NCBI RefSeq assembly: GCF_958295425.1
Contig: NC_081140.1
Span: forward strand, 12,113,433 to 12,177,432
Length of the DNA: 64,000 nucleotides
Reading direction: 5' to 3'
Origin: Solea solea
Lineage: Eukaryota; Chordata; Actinopteri; Pleuronectiformes; Soleidae
The position numbers and the translations under genes were made by a program. This document shows positions 49,476-62,967 of the stretch, piece by piece; the first letter of the stretch is position 1, and each line of letters opens with the position of its first letter. Below the pieces are notes generated by a model. It was not told where the DNA came from, ran no database searches, and saw only the letters and a program-made list of their open reading frames with translations.

Positions 49476-51853
49476 CAAATTATGTGCTTGACCCATATGG
49501 AAATTTTCCATAAGTGCACGCATTCACAATAAGATGCAGGTGCGTGTGAAACACACAGCATACTTCAACCTCTTGCTGATAGTGGTGCGCATTATTTTTG
49601 GCTCCAAGCTCTTTCATTTTAAAACTCTGTAGGTTTATTTTTTTTGGTGAAGGGAGGCACTGATGAGGACTATGAGCATACAGTTTGACCTTGGCACTCT
49701 GACTGTGACTCTTTGCTCTGCTGAGCCCAGAGAATAGCCCGAAGCAGCTCCCACGAGGTGTTCACCACATGTCAGTTATCAGCCAAGGATTCTACATTCA
49801 TCCGTGTGTTACTAGTTATTCTGCAAATATTTGGTGTGTCTACATTTGTCTGTACAAGTACTGCGTTTGCAGGCTCAGGGAATCTTGCATCAGGTGGAGG
49901 AGGGCACCATTCTCTTTGACTTAAACCTTCTTAGCAAATATAGTGCAACTCAATGTCAACACACACCTTCGAACATTGTTATAAGCTGCTGATTAATCAT
50001 CTAACAGTGTTCATAAACAGACTTACACCCTGTTCTAGCCTCGAGTACTTTTACTGCTCTTGACCCTGTTTTAGCTTTTAAGCTGAACCACTTTTAGTTT
50101 AAAGCACGCCAGATGCTGTGAAAAAAAGACAAAAAAAACGTGAACGTGAAATATGTGGCACTTGGTGTGAAATGGCAGCTTGCGAACACTTCAACTTCAA
50201 TAAAAGTGTACTGAGAAGTACAGCTGCAAAATATATATACTGTATATATAATGCTGTGTAATTATGAGCAACAATAGCTACCAAAGAATATGATATTTCA
50301 TTACACTGTAAAATCTCATGCAACCATAAGACTAATGCTAGATCTAATCACCATTTCAAAGCTTGCGGTGAAGTGACAATCTGTGAGGAATGGCTGTCTC
50401 TAGGAACGTATCTTGCACGAGACTTGTGGGTTGGAAGCATGTCTTGACTGTGAGCGCATGCTTTTCCACTCAACGCAGATGAGCCCCTTTTCACCCGGTG
50501 TGTCTCCATCTCTGTTTCTTTTTCAAATTGCATTAATATTAACACATGATAATGAAGGTCCAGACACAGACAGAGAGGCCTTTTCTTCCTCTCACTCACA
50601 CTCACCCTTCTCCCTCTCTAGGTCTCTGTCTCGCTTTTCCTGTGACAATCTAAACCAGATGCGGGTCATGGAGTTAAGGAAGAGGGTGATGGTGGTAGTG
50701 ATGTGTGTACGCGGGTGGTTGTCAGTGTGTCAATGTCCAGATATGCGTGTCTGTGCATGCATGATTTGAAGGGGATCAAAAGTCAGAACAGGGGGGGGAC
50801 GAGGAGAGTTAGGGTCGGGACGTGCTATGCCAGGAGTCAGTTGTCAGAGGTTTGGGGTGGAGGGACGGGGGCACGGGTCATTAATTTGCTGTCCTTTGTT
50901 TTGTCAGTTTGTTTTCATGAGGCCCTGGTCAGGCCAAAAGTAAAAGCAGTCAGCCTGAAAATTGTCTGCCTGCTCTGCAGCATGTTCTACCCTCAGGGCT
51001 GAACAAGCCACTCCTGGGATGAGGGGGTTGCTGGGACAAGAAAGGAGGTGGATAGGGTGATGGGAGTACTGGTGGGTGGGTGGGGGTCAACCCCACTTCC
51101 CTTTCTCACCAGCCATTTCGTTCTAGATTGATCACAGATTAGAGTAAGCAACCCTGCTCACTCCAGAGACTCGTATATGTCTCTCACGTTGCCTTCAGAC
51201 AGGCGATCAGCCAGAGATAAGACCTCACCCCACCAATTAATATCAGGAAATGAGTGCAAGCAGTAAAGCACTAATCAATGCACACTCATGAACATGTTCT
51301 TTTGCTCATTCAGCCAAGGAAAGGGTGATTCTTTGTGGATTGCACCCTTTTGATCTCACGGTGTCTGAGGACGTAATGCAAACACACATTTGTTTAAACA
51401 GTTGCTTCTGTATTTGAGACAATGATGATACAGATCTCTTAGACTTAACATTACTAATACTTTGAATTACCTCTTTAGTGTAGAATTATAGCTCTCACTT
51501 GGTTAGATATCAGTGGTTGAGTTTTTCTCAAATATTAGTAATGACAATTTATCAGTATTCTTTTTCATGCTGTATCTTAGCATAATATATTACTCTTTCA
51601 TATTTGAAATCAAGTAACTGACTCTACATCTTCTCAAAAATGTCTTTTAATATTGTCTTGAACAGTCACGGTCAGAAATTAGATACTTAAAACACACTGA
51701 TACATCAGCAGCAGAACAAACATAACAATTTATAGTCTCACATATTTGCTGCATCTTTTAAAACATATGGAGCAAGGAATACATTACTATGCACTCCTAA
51801 GGAAGACACGAGAAAGATCAAATTTAAATGCTGCTAACGTAAACTCTGGGTGT

Positions 51854-51872
51854 GAGAGAGAGAGAGAGAGAG
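51854..51872. repeat. (GA)n microsatellite
   Basis: About nine GA units after ctctgggtgt. It is a purine-only tract. Confidence 0.9.
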
Positions 51873-52526
51873 TGGCCCAGTGCACACTGAACCAATAAAA
51901 CTGAAAATCTGTGGAGTAAAACACTTTGCTTCTCTGGTTACACCCCCCATGGTTTTCTGCTGTGTGCTAGCATTCCCACCTCTGCACCCAGGGGTCCATG
52001 TAGGTTTCCCACAATGCACCACTCTGGGGGCTTGATCTCCCAATACTCTATCGGGGCAAAAGAAACAGAAGAAGGGGAGAAAAGAAAGAGGAGGAAAGAG
52101 GTCAGGAGTAAAAAGGGGGCATGAAGGAGGAGAGATTGAAAATTTAGAAGGTGTTTGCACCGCTCTGCCAGAGTGCGACTGAAGGTTGCAGGGCAGGTAG
52201 ATTCAACTGGTCGGTAAGTGTGTGGGTGATGAGGATAGAGAGGTGAGCCAGAGCAGGGTGATGAATGTTTGGACAAATATGACTCCCAGATGTCACCACC
52301 TGCCCCCAAGTCAGCACACACACATACACACTGTGCACCAACCCACATTCACCTCGGAATAAGTGATCACCTTTGGAACTATGAAGTGTTGGTGGGTTAA
52401 AGCGTCATGTGCATATATACAAGCATACATGTGTATGTACTGGACAGTGTGTATTTGAAACGCATTATGGCTCAGGGCTTGTTTAATTCAGCCTCACGCC
52501 GACAGAAGCTCTGTGTGTTTAAGTTT

Positions 52527-52542
52527 GGGGGGGGGGGGGGGG
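52527..52542. repeat. Poly-G tract, 16 G
   Basis: G16 between taagttt and atttagc. It lies only about 270 bp from the C27 tract at 52808, giving two complementary homopolymers in close range that could pair in a single strand. Confidence 0.9.
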
Positions 52543-52807
52543 ATTTAGCAGATTGAGGATGGAGGATATTAAGAGAAAGGGGGTGGGTGCATATGGGCAT
52601 ATTTCACAGTGGCACCCCTGCTGAGTGCTGTGTACCCACATTGTCACGAGTGCACAGATCTTTAAAAATACCAGTGCTCCACTCAGCGGCAGTGTACAAA
52701 GAGGAGTCCTCGTGCTTTGTTACTCTCACTCAAAAAATGTCCTACTCAGTCTCCCTCACTCACTCTCTTCAGTTACCCCTCCTCACATTTCTCTTCGCCT
52801 TGTCTCG

Positions 52808-52834
52808 CCCCCCCCCCCCCCCCCCCCCCCCCCC
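52808..52834. repeat. Poly-C tract, 27 C, followed by a T-run
   Basis: C27 after tgtctcg, then gtc and T10. It is the longest homopolymer in the window. Its length may be an assembly estimate. Poly-Pro frames through it are artefacts. Confidence 0.9.
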
Positions 52835-53996
52835 GTCTTTTTTTTTTAAAGCGTGTGTATTGGTGTTGTAATTTCTCTGTCTGTCGGTGCTGCAAGAGGC
52901 CCAGTGCAGCCAGATGACTGTGAGCCGACTAAAGTTTCACAACATGTAATTAGGGCCTAAGTAGCGAGGTCAGCACTCGCTGGCCCCGTGGCCAGCTCTC
53001 TCACCCCTCCTACCCTGTCCTTCTCCAACTTATCTCACTTATGCTTTCAATCTTTAATTTTCATGTACTTTTGATCACACCCCCTTTTTTCTTTCTTAAC
53101 TGCTCCCTCTTCTTCCCTCTCCATGCCTCCTTCTGCTGTATCCTTTTCTCCTTACTTCCCCTTTTTATCTCCTTCTTCCTCTCCACAAATGAGGCAGCCT
53201 GCTCCTGCTGGTTCACATATCCACACCATCTCATTTAGATAAAGCCTGCCATCTTCCAAAAATGATGTGATGGCCTCTTTATAGAAACTTTTAATTTAAT
53301 TGTAGTCTCTTCTCTTATAAATTGTTAATTGAAATGCCAGAGGGTTGCCTGGTTCTAAAGTCAATAAAAAGTCCCCAGAATAGAAGTTTATAGGGGTTGT
53401 CTATGTACATAATTAAACCCTTCAGGCACTTTAGGAAGAAAAAAAGTAAAATAGATGGTTATGCAAGACTGGCCTGCTGAGAGAGGGGATTCAGAGAGAC
53501 AGAGGGAGACAGATAAAGAGAGAACGAGAGACAGAGGCTATTAGGATAGTGCAGCACACAAATCAGTGGCCCTACCGACACCTCAGGGATGCCTTCACGG
53601 TGGCTGACAAGAGCAATACTCCACAGCCCTCTGCCTCCCCGAAAAAACAACAAGGGAGGAAGGAGAAAGAACCCATTGACATTTCTAAGCAAAGGGTGAA
53701 TAAGAAAACTTGAAGAGGGGGCTTTTTTCGTGAGAGGTTGCATTTGAATTCGAGTTACAGTTGTTGGTTTTCATTTGTCAGCTGAGTTCATGTTTCACTC
53801 GGATATACTGTAACATGTAAGACTATACAGTAAGTCCTCCATGCTGTCACGCGCAGTAATTTGTGTCTGACTTGTTACTGAGCGAGCACACGTTTCTGAA
53901 TCCTCCGAGGTTAATTGGTTGAAACGGTGTGCACTGCATTGACAGTGGGGTGCACAGACTGATTTAGGGTTACACACACTCTCCCTCTTTCCTCTT

Positions 53997-54260
53997 ACAC
54001 GCACACACACACACACACACACATAGTCTTGTTTCAGTGACTTCAGAAGACTTTCCATTCTCTTACATTCATTTCCTGAAGACTTACTCTAACCTTAACC
54101 ACAACCACTACTGGCCTAACCCTAACCTTAACCTCATCCTTACCATACAACCTGTCTTCTTGTTCCTAAAAGCAAAACCCCATAACATAAATTATTAATT
54201 AATTATAGTTTAAGGTCCCCACAACACGAGTAATACCTGGAACCCACACATGCACAAAAA
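53997..54260 (-). repeat. Interspersed repeat with (CA)n and CCTAACC-type tract
   Basis: The stretch begins with a (CA)n run, then ttccattctcttacattcat, ctgaagacttactctaacct, a degenerate ccaaccactactggcctaac / cctaaccttaacctcatcct tract, ggtccccacaaca and cacacatgcac. This order is characteristic of a repeat often seen in fish introns. The CTAACC-like part is irregular and part of the element, so it should not be read as telomeric DNA. Confidence 0.6.
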
Positions 54261-55509
54261 GCATCCAAAAAAACACAACTTACAGTTTTATGGTTACAGC
54301 ATACTACAGGGACCAAGAGAAGTCACTGATGGGTGATTCTGAGCATCACAACTTTGTTTGCATGTGCTCACAAGCCTATATATCTCATTTTAAATAGATT
54401 TTATGACTTCTCCGCATGTCTCTTTCTCTGTAATGACACGCAAAGATCTACCACATCCATTTTATGCCCACACATCTGTGGCTGCACATCTGCTTGTGTG
54501 TCATCGTCCCCCACACACACATCTGTTTGTCTCTGTCTGTGTGAGTCTTATGTCGACCACACTGGCCAGAAAGGTGGCTCGGCTTTTCCTGACTGATGAT
54601 AAATGGCAGCGCCAGGAGCAGATAACCCTCCAGGAGTTTTTGCTCTGGAGAACAGCAATGGAGAACATTCTCAAACTCCCCGCTGACCTGACACACACTG
54701 CAGCCTCTGTCCTGTTTGTTTTCTCTGCCTGCCTCTCTCTCTCCTGCTCCTTCTCTTCCTAACATCTCCTCAATTGCTCCCTCTCCCCCTCTCTCCTCAC
54801 TCTCCTACTTTCTCTCTCCCTCTGCTCTGGTCAGTGATAGAGGAAGGGCCCAGAGCGACCTGCTCACTGTGGGCAGCACACGGTTCTTGGCGCCAGCCAG
54901 TCGCAGGAGCCCCCCTTGCTAAAGATTTGGGGGCAGGGGGGTCAGTGGCTTCTGCTGCCTCACTTTTACCAGTGTCTTGTACAGAGGGGAGAGTAAAAAC
55001 CTAAAAAGAGGGGTTGATCTGTTATCAGGTTGCAGTGGCGTGGGTTGTGCCAGAGGTCCTGTCGTCCAGCTGTACATTGGGGTCTTTGTTCAGAGATGTA
55101 CCATTTGGGTGTATGCATGTGTGTGTGTGTGTATCTGAGTGTGTGTGTGGTTACAGCAGATTTTTATTGGAAGATGTGGGTGCAGGAGTGGATGAATGCA
55201 CAGTAGCCTAAAGCTGGAGACCAACAATGATCCTACCACTTGTTAAATCAAATGCTTAAATACATCTACTGGGGAATAAGGAAGAGTGTGGAGGGCTGCA
55301 GGCCACGCCATAAAGGGGGTTGAGGAGGGGGAGATAAATGAGAGGAGGATGAAGAAGAGGAGGAAGAGGAGGGGTGGTGGGCTGCTTTTACAGCCGGGCA
55401 GCAGCAGCAGGCTCTGTTTAATATGAAGTAAAGAACAGATCCAACTGCATCATTAACTCTCAATTACAGCCATGAGGCTAGCAGGCCAGGACAGGCTGAG
55501 CTGAGCACT

Positions 55510-55578
55510 GTGTGTGTGTGTGTATATGAACATATACTGCCCAGATTGGTGTTAAATCTGAATATACACACACACACA
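55510..55578. repeat. Nested inverted repeat joining (GT)n and (CA)n tracts
   Basis: The arm tgtgtgtgtgtgtatat (55510-55526) is the exact reverse complement of atatacacacacacaca (55562-55578). Inside the 35-nt spacer, cagatt and aatctg form a second stem around ggtgtta. The alternating purine-pyrimidine arms could also adopt Z-DNA. Confidence 0.8.
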
Positions 55579-55716
55579 GGCAGCAAGTATATTAAATTCT
55601 GCTTTACATGTGTTTGTGCTCAGTAAATATGGGCCATGTCTGTGTCAAATGGATCAATGGATTCATGTACATTTTGTCAAATCATTTTGTTTATTGTTCT
55701 TTTCCTGATTTCACAG

Positions 55717-55985
55717 TTCATTCATTCATTCATTCATTCGTTGTCTACCGCTTTATCCTCCTCATGAGGGTTGCGGGTCACCGGAGCCAATCCCAGCTGA
55801 CACTGGGCGAAAGGCGAGGCCCACCCTGGACTGGTCGCCAGTCCATCGCAGGGTTACCATATTGAGAGGAACAACCATTCACTCTCATATTCACACCTAT
55901 AGTCAGAGAGTTAGAGCCTTCAATTGCATGTTTTTGGACTGTGGCAGGAAAATTGAGTTAGCCACTACACTGTCATTTGGCCCCT
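55717..55985 (+). repeat. Second copy of the ATTC-headed interspersed repeat, 3' truncated
   Basis: It opens with five to six ATTC units and shares the blocks tgtctaccgctttatcctc, gggttgcgggtcaccggagcc, caatcccagctgacac, gtcgccagtccatcgcagg and tttttggactgtggcagg with the copy at 7015-7326. The block with the cacggggagaac motif is missing: after ggcaggaaaattgagt it jumps to the terminal gttagccactacac part. This indicates an internal deletion of roughly 100 bp. Confidence 0.85.
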
Positions 55986-57033
55986 GATTTTAAAGTTGTT
56001 TTTTATAAATCAGGAAGCACTTACTTTCTGCTTAAAGTATGTATAGTGACAAATAAAATGAACCGCTAATAATGCAATCAGAGTTACAGTGCAGAATTTT
56101 GAAAATGACCATTGAGCTTTTCAGCAGTAAAGCCAGGCAACTGACACAACACAGAAGTCATAGGAAGTGCTGAGGAGACAATTGTAAAATCTATAAATCT
56201 TAAACAGTCTGCATCAAGTGCAAATGGATTTTCCACATGCAATAAAGGCAAGCGGGAGGCTCAACTGTAGCCTGTTATGATCATTTTGCTTAATTAAATG
56301 TTTCTATTAAAACAAAACTGATTATGTTTTCTCAGAAGGCTGTCATTTTAAGAGCTGAAGCAGAAACTGCCACTTAACTGCTCGTGTCTCTCCATTCTTT
56401 CCATCCTTCCCCCTCCCTTTCCTGCAGATGAGTAAATCTTATAAAACTAGCTGGTCCAGATGAGGCCCATTTCAACATGGGCCTGAGATATGCGCATCTG
56501 TTTGTGTGTTTATTTAGAGACTTAATGAACATGGTGACAGCATGGGCCAGATGTGCAAGCATGAGCAGCCACTGCTGAAGTCACTGTGTAGATAGACAGG
56601 CACATAGATGGGCAGTCAGATAATCAGATACATAAATACACAAGATCACAGGAAATACATTTACAATGCAGATAAATGAGATAAATCGCCTTCACATACA
56701 GACCAAATATGTTTGGCTACCTAAACAGCTGGTCAACCAGGATTTTATTTTTGGATTATCTTTGCATATACTGTAAACCATCTAATTCAGTCAAGGTTAG
56801 ATGTATATACTACAAAGTGGATTTTAAGTCTTTCCTGAACCGTTTGGGCTTTGGGATGCCACAATGACAGTCTTGTTTTACTGGTTTTCTTTGAGGACAT
56901 TCACATTCGGACTGGCTCCCTGTCAGTGTTTTGGGTTACATGGAGTTCTTCTTGGCACCCAAAAGAGAGGTTGGACCTGACTCTCATTATGCTTTCCTGT
57001 GGTGTGCCAAGAAGGGTTACAACTTGGGCAGTT

Positions 57034-57073
57034 CTTGGCTTGGCAGAGCGCAGCTTGGCTTGGCGCTGCTCAG
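57034..57073 (+). repeat. Two imperfect 20-bp tandem units
   Basis: cttggcttggcagagcgcag is followed at once by cttggcttggcgctgctcag, identical at 16 of 20 positions. A third partial unit (attggca) follows. This is a minimal minisatellite or the internal repeat of an unrecognised element. Confidence 0.6.
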
Positions 57074-60000
57074 ATTGGCATTTCCATCAATTCTAAATTT
57101 TAATGAATGGCAACTACATGAGCAGTGCTCATCAGAGGCCACAGTGATGATGATAATAAGGATCTATGCGCAGATAAAAAAAAAACTCCCCATAGTTTGA
57201 TACTGACTCAGACACGATGAGGAAAAAAGAACTCAAGAAAATAGAACTGCACAGAAAAGTGAAACAGAACAGTTATTGAAGGTGCATCCATCAAACCCAC
57301 TGAGCTCAAGTACAGCAGCTGCCATAACTATTATCAGTTAGTGACAGTGGACGCGCTCTGAGAACAATGACTGAGGTTTTTAGTGTATCATGTATTCTCA
57401 TTTTCACACTGTCCTTCTGATTTTCCCTCTGCTCCCTCTATTGTTGTGATTCCCTGTCCCATCTTCTCATCCTCCCACTGTGTTTTTTGTGAAGAAGCTT
57501 GTTCCCCTGCTGGGCCAGGGTGCAGAGATGCTAGGCTGAAAGGCTCCAGGGGAGAGCGCTTTTTTAACCCCTCTTGTCCTTCTAGTTTGATGCAGTGCAT
57601 CTCTCCGTTGTTGGGTGTCTTTTGTCCTGCACACCAGGAGGTCCATTACTTCAGACCCATCTAATGACAATGTTTCACCCTCCCACCCTCCTTAAAATCT
57701 CCCCACCCTCTGAGTACTTCTACGCTGTCCTGTATCATTGAGTGTCCTAAAGTTTTTTTTCTGTTTGTGATCAGAGACAACTGAAATGCATCCTTCAACA
57801 GTTTTCAGCCCTATCAGAGCTAATACAACACAGTATCCCTGAAACAATAGTTAGAGTGACTATATCTTATTGAAAAGATATACCAGTTAAAAATGTGGAG
57901 TGTAAAATATGAACAAGAGTTCATGCAATGGTGATGAATCCTATATCAGCTCTACACAACTCTCTGTGTTTCTCAGCATATCAGTGCGCTTGTGTCGCCA
58001 GGTAACATTTCCATGCTGCACACAGGAAGTGATTTGCCTGATGTCAAGGCAAAACCGACACTGTGTTAAGTGAGACTAACTCAATTAAAACTTTGAGAAA
58101 AGTCTCAGAAGTGCATTCTTATGCTCAAAAAACTGTTTGATGTGATAAACACCCCCTGCACTGCTGCTGTATACACACAAACACATCCTCGGTCAGGTAT
58201 GATAGTGTTGCTTGACAGGGAATACTATTAATGTTTAATTGTTTCCAAGCTTTAATGCATCATGGTCGTAAGATATCCTGAAAACTCAATAAAAAGCAGA
58301 ATAAGTGTATTTCAGATCCTTTCCTGTTACTCTTTCAGGTTCGTTCTTATTGTGGCTGAGCTGTAACACGGACAGACACAAATAAACAGATCGGGCATTA
58401 CTTTGTAATTTGCCACTCTAGCATTTCAAAATGATATCATTGAATCTGGATTGAACCCACATCATCACTCAGGAGCAGTGTGTATGCCCGAGGCTGTGTG
58501 TGTGTGGGTGTGGGTTTTAGAGGGACCACGCAGGCCTAAGTCCTACAGGGCAGTAGCAGAGTAGGTGTGCTGTGAAGGTCCCCTCCCTGGGTATTTACTG
58601 TGGGACCTGACTGTTTGGATTGGTGATTTAGGATGTTCTCTGGGTCACGGGGCATAATTATACGCTGAGGCCGGGGTCAGCAATGGATTACCTTTCTGAC
58701 AGCACTTCTCATTTTACCAATGACACCAAGCCCCCACCCCTGGCCACTTACTCACACCTCCCACATCCTACAGAACCACTGACCAACTTGATGATCTGAT
58801 TCCGACCATTAACCCCATCTTGATTTGTCACACACTGACAAAATAGATGGCCAGTTGTTTTTTAACCATTATACACATTGTATTAAAAACACTATGACAT
58901 TTAGTTTTGGATTTATTGTTTATTGCTTCCTCTGCAGTTTCCTGTGGATTTTGTATTTTGAGATGTTGTTGAAGGACTAAAAAATAGGATACATGAGGAC
59001 AAATGCAGTTGAGAGTAGGTTAAGGAAAAAAAGTTCAAGTTCAATCGTTAATCGGAAAGGTAAAGAGTAATTTTCCTGATTTGAAATCAACCTTCATTTG
59101 AATTATCTCATAGTGATTCATAAAAGTGTGGGATGAATATAAGCCTTTTGTAATTGGTAACCCTGTTAGTCCTGACAGATCTGATATTTTAAATACAAGC
59201 ACATTTTGAAATATCCCTATCTGAATCAATATGAAATCAAAAAGACATTGAGGATCAAAAGTCTCACCTTATTTTTGTGCAAGGTTTCAACATTCTGTTG
59301 AACTGTTTTTGTATTTCTTCAAATCATCTTACTGTTTGCATGCAATGTCAAAGGGTGCCACCACAGAAATGATCTGATGAAAAACCTCACCGCCCTGCTG
59401 CCTCGTGGGTTCTTTTTTAATGGCATGCCTCTGGAGTTGTGGATCTTCCCCTGCATGACCACTGACAGGACTTTACGGTAAAGAGCAGCAGAAGCTGAAA
59501 AGGCTGTGTGTGTGCCCAAGAACACCCTCACTCCCCTGCTCTTTCAGTATGAATACATTAATTCATTTACCACTTCGAGGACACTAAACCCAAATATTTG
59601 CCTCTGCACATATTTAATATTTATGATGACGAAAGCAAATATTGCCTGGTGGATTGAGTGACATGGAGAGGTCAAACTCTGGACTTGGCCGAAGGGGGCA
59701 GGAGGGAATGTTATTGGTGTGTGGGTGTGAATGTGTATGCGGGCTCCCCTGAGAGAGCCTGTCCACATCACAAGAGCAGTGCACACTGCTGTGTTTGCCC
59801 TGAAACACGCGTTTAAATATGACACGCTTCAGCAAACAATTTACATGAATTTAAGTATTATGGATTCATGAGCTTAAATCTCTGCTTGTCTTCCACGAGG
59901 ACAGCTGTGTTGATGAAAAGGTGTTAAAATGTGCAATTGGGTTTAGACGAAGCTGGGGAGGGTGATGGCCTTTCATATTTCATTTCCTAGGTGTGCATGT

Positions 60001-62244
60001 ACTAACATATACATCCGTGTGAGTATGGTGTTTCCGTGTATATACGTGCTCCAATTGTGTTCCAGCAAGGTGATCCATTAGGGGGGGACAGTTTTACGAG
60101 CTGGTCTCAGATCTGGATCAGCTCAGATGAGATCCTGTTTCCTATGGGCTGATCTCTTTCACCACTGATTCCGGCTCAAGAGCTGCATGACTAAATGGTG
60201 AATACCTAATCTCTTTTGAACTGCAACCCAATAGATGCAGCTTTAAATTGTAATATCAAGTTTGCTGACAAGCTCTACTTTCAGATTAGGTTTCATGTAG
60301 CTTTTGTAAATTTATAGCCCTTTGCTTTAGAAAGAATCTGTGAGCTGGTAAGAAATACAGATGTCAGGTGACATATTTGCCTGCGCACACAGGGCTCTCT
60401 AAACATGTACACATATGATGGTAAATCGACAATGACGCGCAGACAAAGTCTGTTGATTTCCATCCCACCCAACATTCAAGCAACCTCGCCATGACCTTTG
60501 GTTTGTGTTTGAGAAAGCAAACTCAGGAGATCTGTTGTACACACAGATACCTCTTCACCACCCTTCCCCTATCTCCCTACATTTCTGTCTTTTATCCTTT
60601 CTTTCATATGAGCTATCTCTCTTTTTGCCCTTCCTCCTTTCACCTTTGATAAGTTATTGTGCAAGTTTGTGGAATGTACACAGGCCAAGGATCTCGATGA
60701 AGTGTCATTGTTCTGTTTGCTGAAAGGCACGTTATTCTCTTTCTTCTGCTCCTTTCGGATATGAGCGCAGGCAGAAAAAGCTTTCATGGCAGAGTGATAA
60801 AGAGTCTTTCAATGAAAAAGACACAAAAAAAAAGATGAGGGAAGAAAGGGAGAAAATCCTGAGACAATATTTGACAGTGATTCACCCACCGTTCATACCA
60901 CCAAGGAGAGATATGGACTTAGTGACCTAGTCAAGGAGAAACCAGGTGTGGGTGTTTGTGCTTGTGTCTACGGTATGTGTGTGAAAGAGATAGAGCTGAC
61001 ACAGTTTCTGTTTATTTACTCAGCAAGCACTTACCTCACTTGTATGCCAGTTGATTGTAGATGTGAACAGTTTACTGTATATGATAAAAGCAGAGAGAGA
61101 GAGAGAATAAAAAAAAATTCAACTTCCCAGTCAGGCAAGTTATTCACAAGGAGAAAACAACCAGCCAGTTAAAGTCTCTCTGCAGCCTCTGTGACAACCC
61201 AGGGGACCAATAGCCAAGAGTGATGGGGAAAGAGACAGCAGTTTACAGTCCTCTTGTGACTCCAAGGACTCATCATATCAAAACTGTGTTCATGTATGGA
61301 TGGACAGATGAACAAGTGAGGTGATGGATGAATGGATTTATGGATGGATGGTTTGAACTCAATGACGGGCAGGCATGACATGAAAGTGTGGCACAACAGT
61401 GATAGACAAAATTGTACAATGGTCATGACATACACCATGAACTGGTCATGGCATAGTCTTTCAGGTTCTTCCTGAAGCCAAATAGAAAGTAAAAAATATA
61501 ATTTAATAGCCACAAGGAGGCAAAAATAATTCAGTTTGAATGTAGGTCTATGGGATTATGAGCCTATATTTATCACATGCTTTGTTGGAGGAGGTAATGG
61601 TCACTCATTTCAGGTATTCTTTAACAAAACATGTCAATTTTATAAATGAATATCTGCACAATATGAAAGTATGCGAGAAGTAGAAGTTTCACCTTATCAA
61701 TTACAGAAATCCATATTTTAATACTGTTCATGCTATGATTATTTCCCTATATTTAATTCAGAGCATGGAACCTTCCATTGCACTGCTATATCAAATGTTG
61801 ATAGTGTCAATAAGGGAAAATCAAATATTAATTAATGCATAGCTGTCATTTTATATTGTTCGGAATACCGTACTTGTTGTAACCCAAACGCTCCACCATG
61901 CTCCACAGGGTGAAGACGGATAAAAATAATGTCTTAGGACGTGTCTCGTAGGCAGTTGTAAAAACACAAGTGAATTAACATTGTTTAAATTAGTACAATA
62001 AAGTAATTGTTGTGAAAGGGATAGGGTCAAGGTCATGTCCATGGTAGTGCAGTGAAAGTAAGAGCCTGTGTGGGAATGACCTCACCGGGGCAGCTGGCAG
62101 AACTCCCTCTCTTCTTTTGTCAACTCCAACCATTTGATGCCATTGAAACAGAGCAAGGCAGAGAGATTGTGAGAGCAAAGGCGAGTGCTAGTGTGAAGGT
62201 GCAGAGCAGCGTGATGCAATGTGAGATAGCAGCTGAGTGAACGC

Positions 62245-62270
62245 GTGTGTGTGTGTGTGTGTGTGTGTGT
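62245..62270. repeat. (GT)n microsatellite
   Basis: Thirteen GT units after gaacgc, followed by tttgtgcatgcatgc. Confidence 0.95.
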
Positions 62271-62967
62271 TTTGTGCATGCATGCAGTGTGTGGAGAAAT
62301 TATTAAATTTCCTCTAATCGCACCAGCCGGTCTATTATACCCCTCACTCTCTCTATTATTGGTTCTCGTTCATCTATCACCCTTATTCTCCTGATATCAC
62401 TCTATCCTTCAACTCCATTCTTTCATGTTGCCAGAAAGCAGAGTGGTAGGAGGTGGTGGTGGTGGCATTGAGTGGGGGAGGCTAGGTGATGTTTTTAAGG
62501 CTTTACAGGTTCCACACCTGTGAGTGTAAGGACAGTTTGTAACCTTATCTCCTATGCTTTGTGTGTCTCCCTTTTCTTTGGAGCTGGATATGAACAAATT
62601 AAGTATTGTGTTAGGGCAGGGGCCAGGAGGATTTCGAAGGAAGGAAGCCAGCGAGTGCAGGCTCTGCACTGCAGTAGCCTGAGACTTGAGATCAGGAGTG
62701 ATTCCATGTGTAAGATCCCTTCCTTCTCACGGAGAGTGCTAATGAAGTGTGTGCACCCTTTGTTAGACAGGCTCCTCACGCAGGGCCCATTCTCCTACAG
62801 ACACTCCAGCCATTCTTGCAAACATCTTTACAACCACATTATTTTTATGTCCTCATTGTTAAGTAAGCAGTTACTGCACTGAAAGTATGCCAGAACATTT
62901 ATTGAAATATGTCTTTTAAATGTTACTGTCTTATCCGTTGTTACAATAAACACACACACAATATAAC

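Noticed and set aside
50225..50252. atatatatactgtatatata as a functional palindrome
   Set aside because: A simple TA-rich run. Such symmetry is expected by chance in AT-rich intron DNA.
52587..52917. Poly-proline frames
   Set aside because: Produced by the C27 homopolymer.
54095..54150. CCTAACCCTAACC-like tract as interstitial telomere
   Set aside because: The units are irregular (ccttaacc, ccacaacc, cctaaccc) and sit inside a common interspersed repeat. Vertebrate telomeric arrays would be regular TTAGGG/CCCTAA.
62520..62882. 120-codon plus-strand frame with overlapping minus-strand frames
   Set aside because: No recognisable motif, open on both strands, no splice or promoter evidence.
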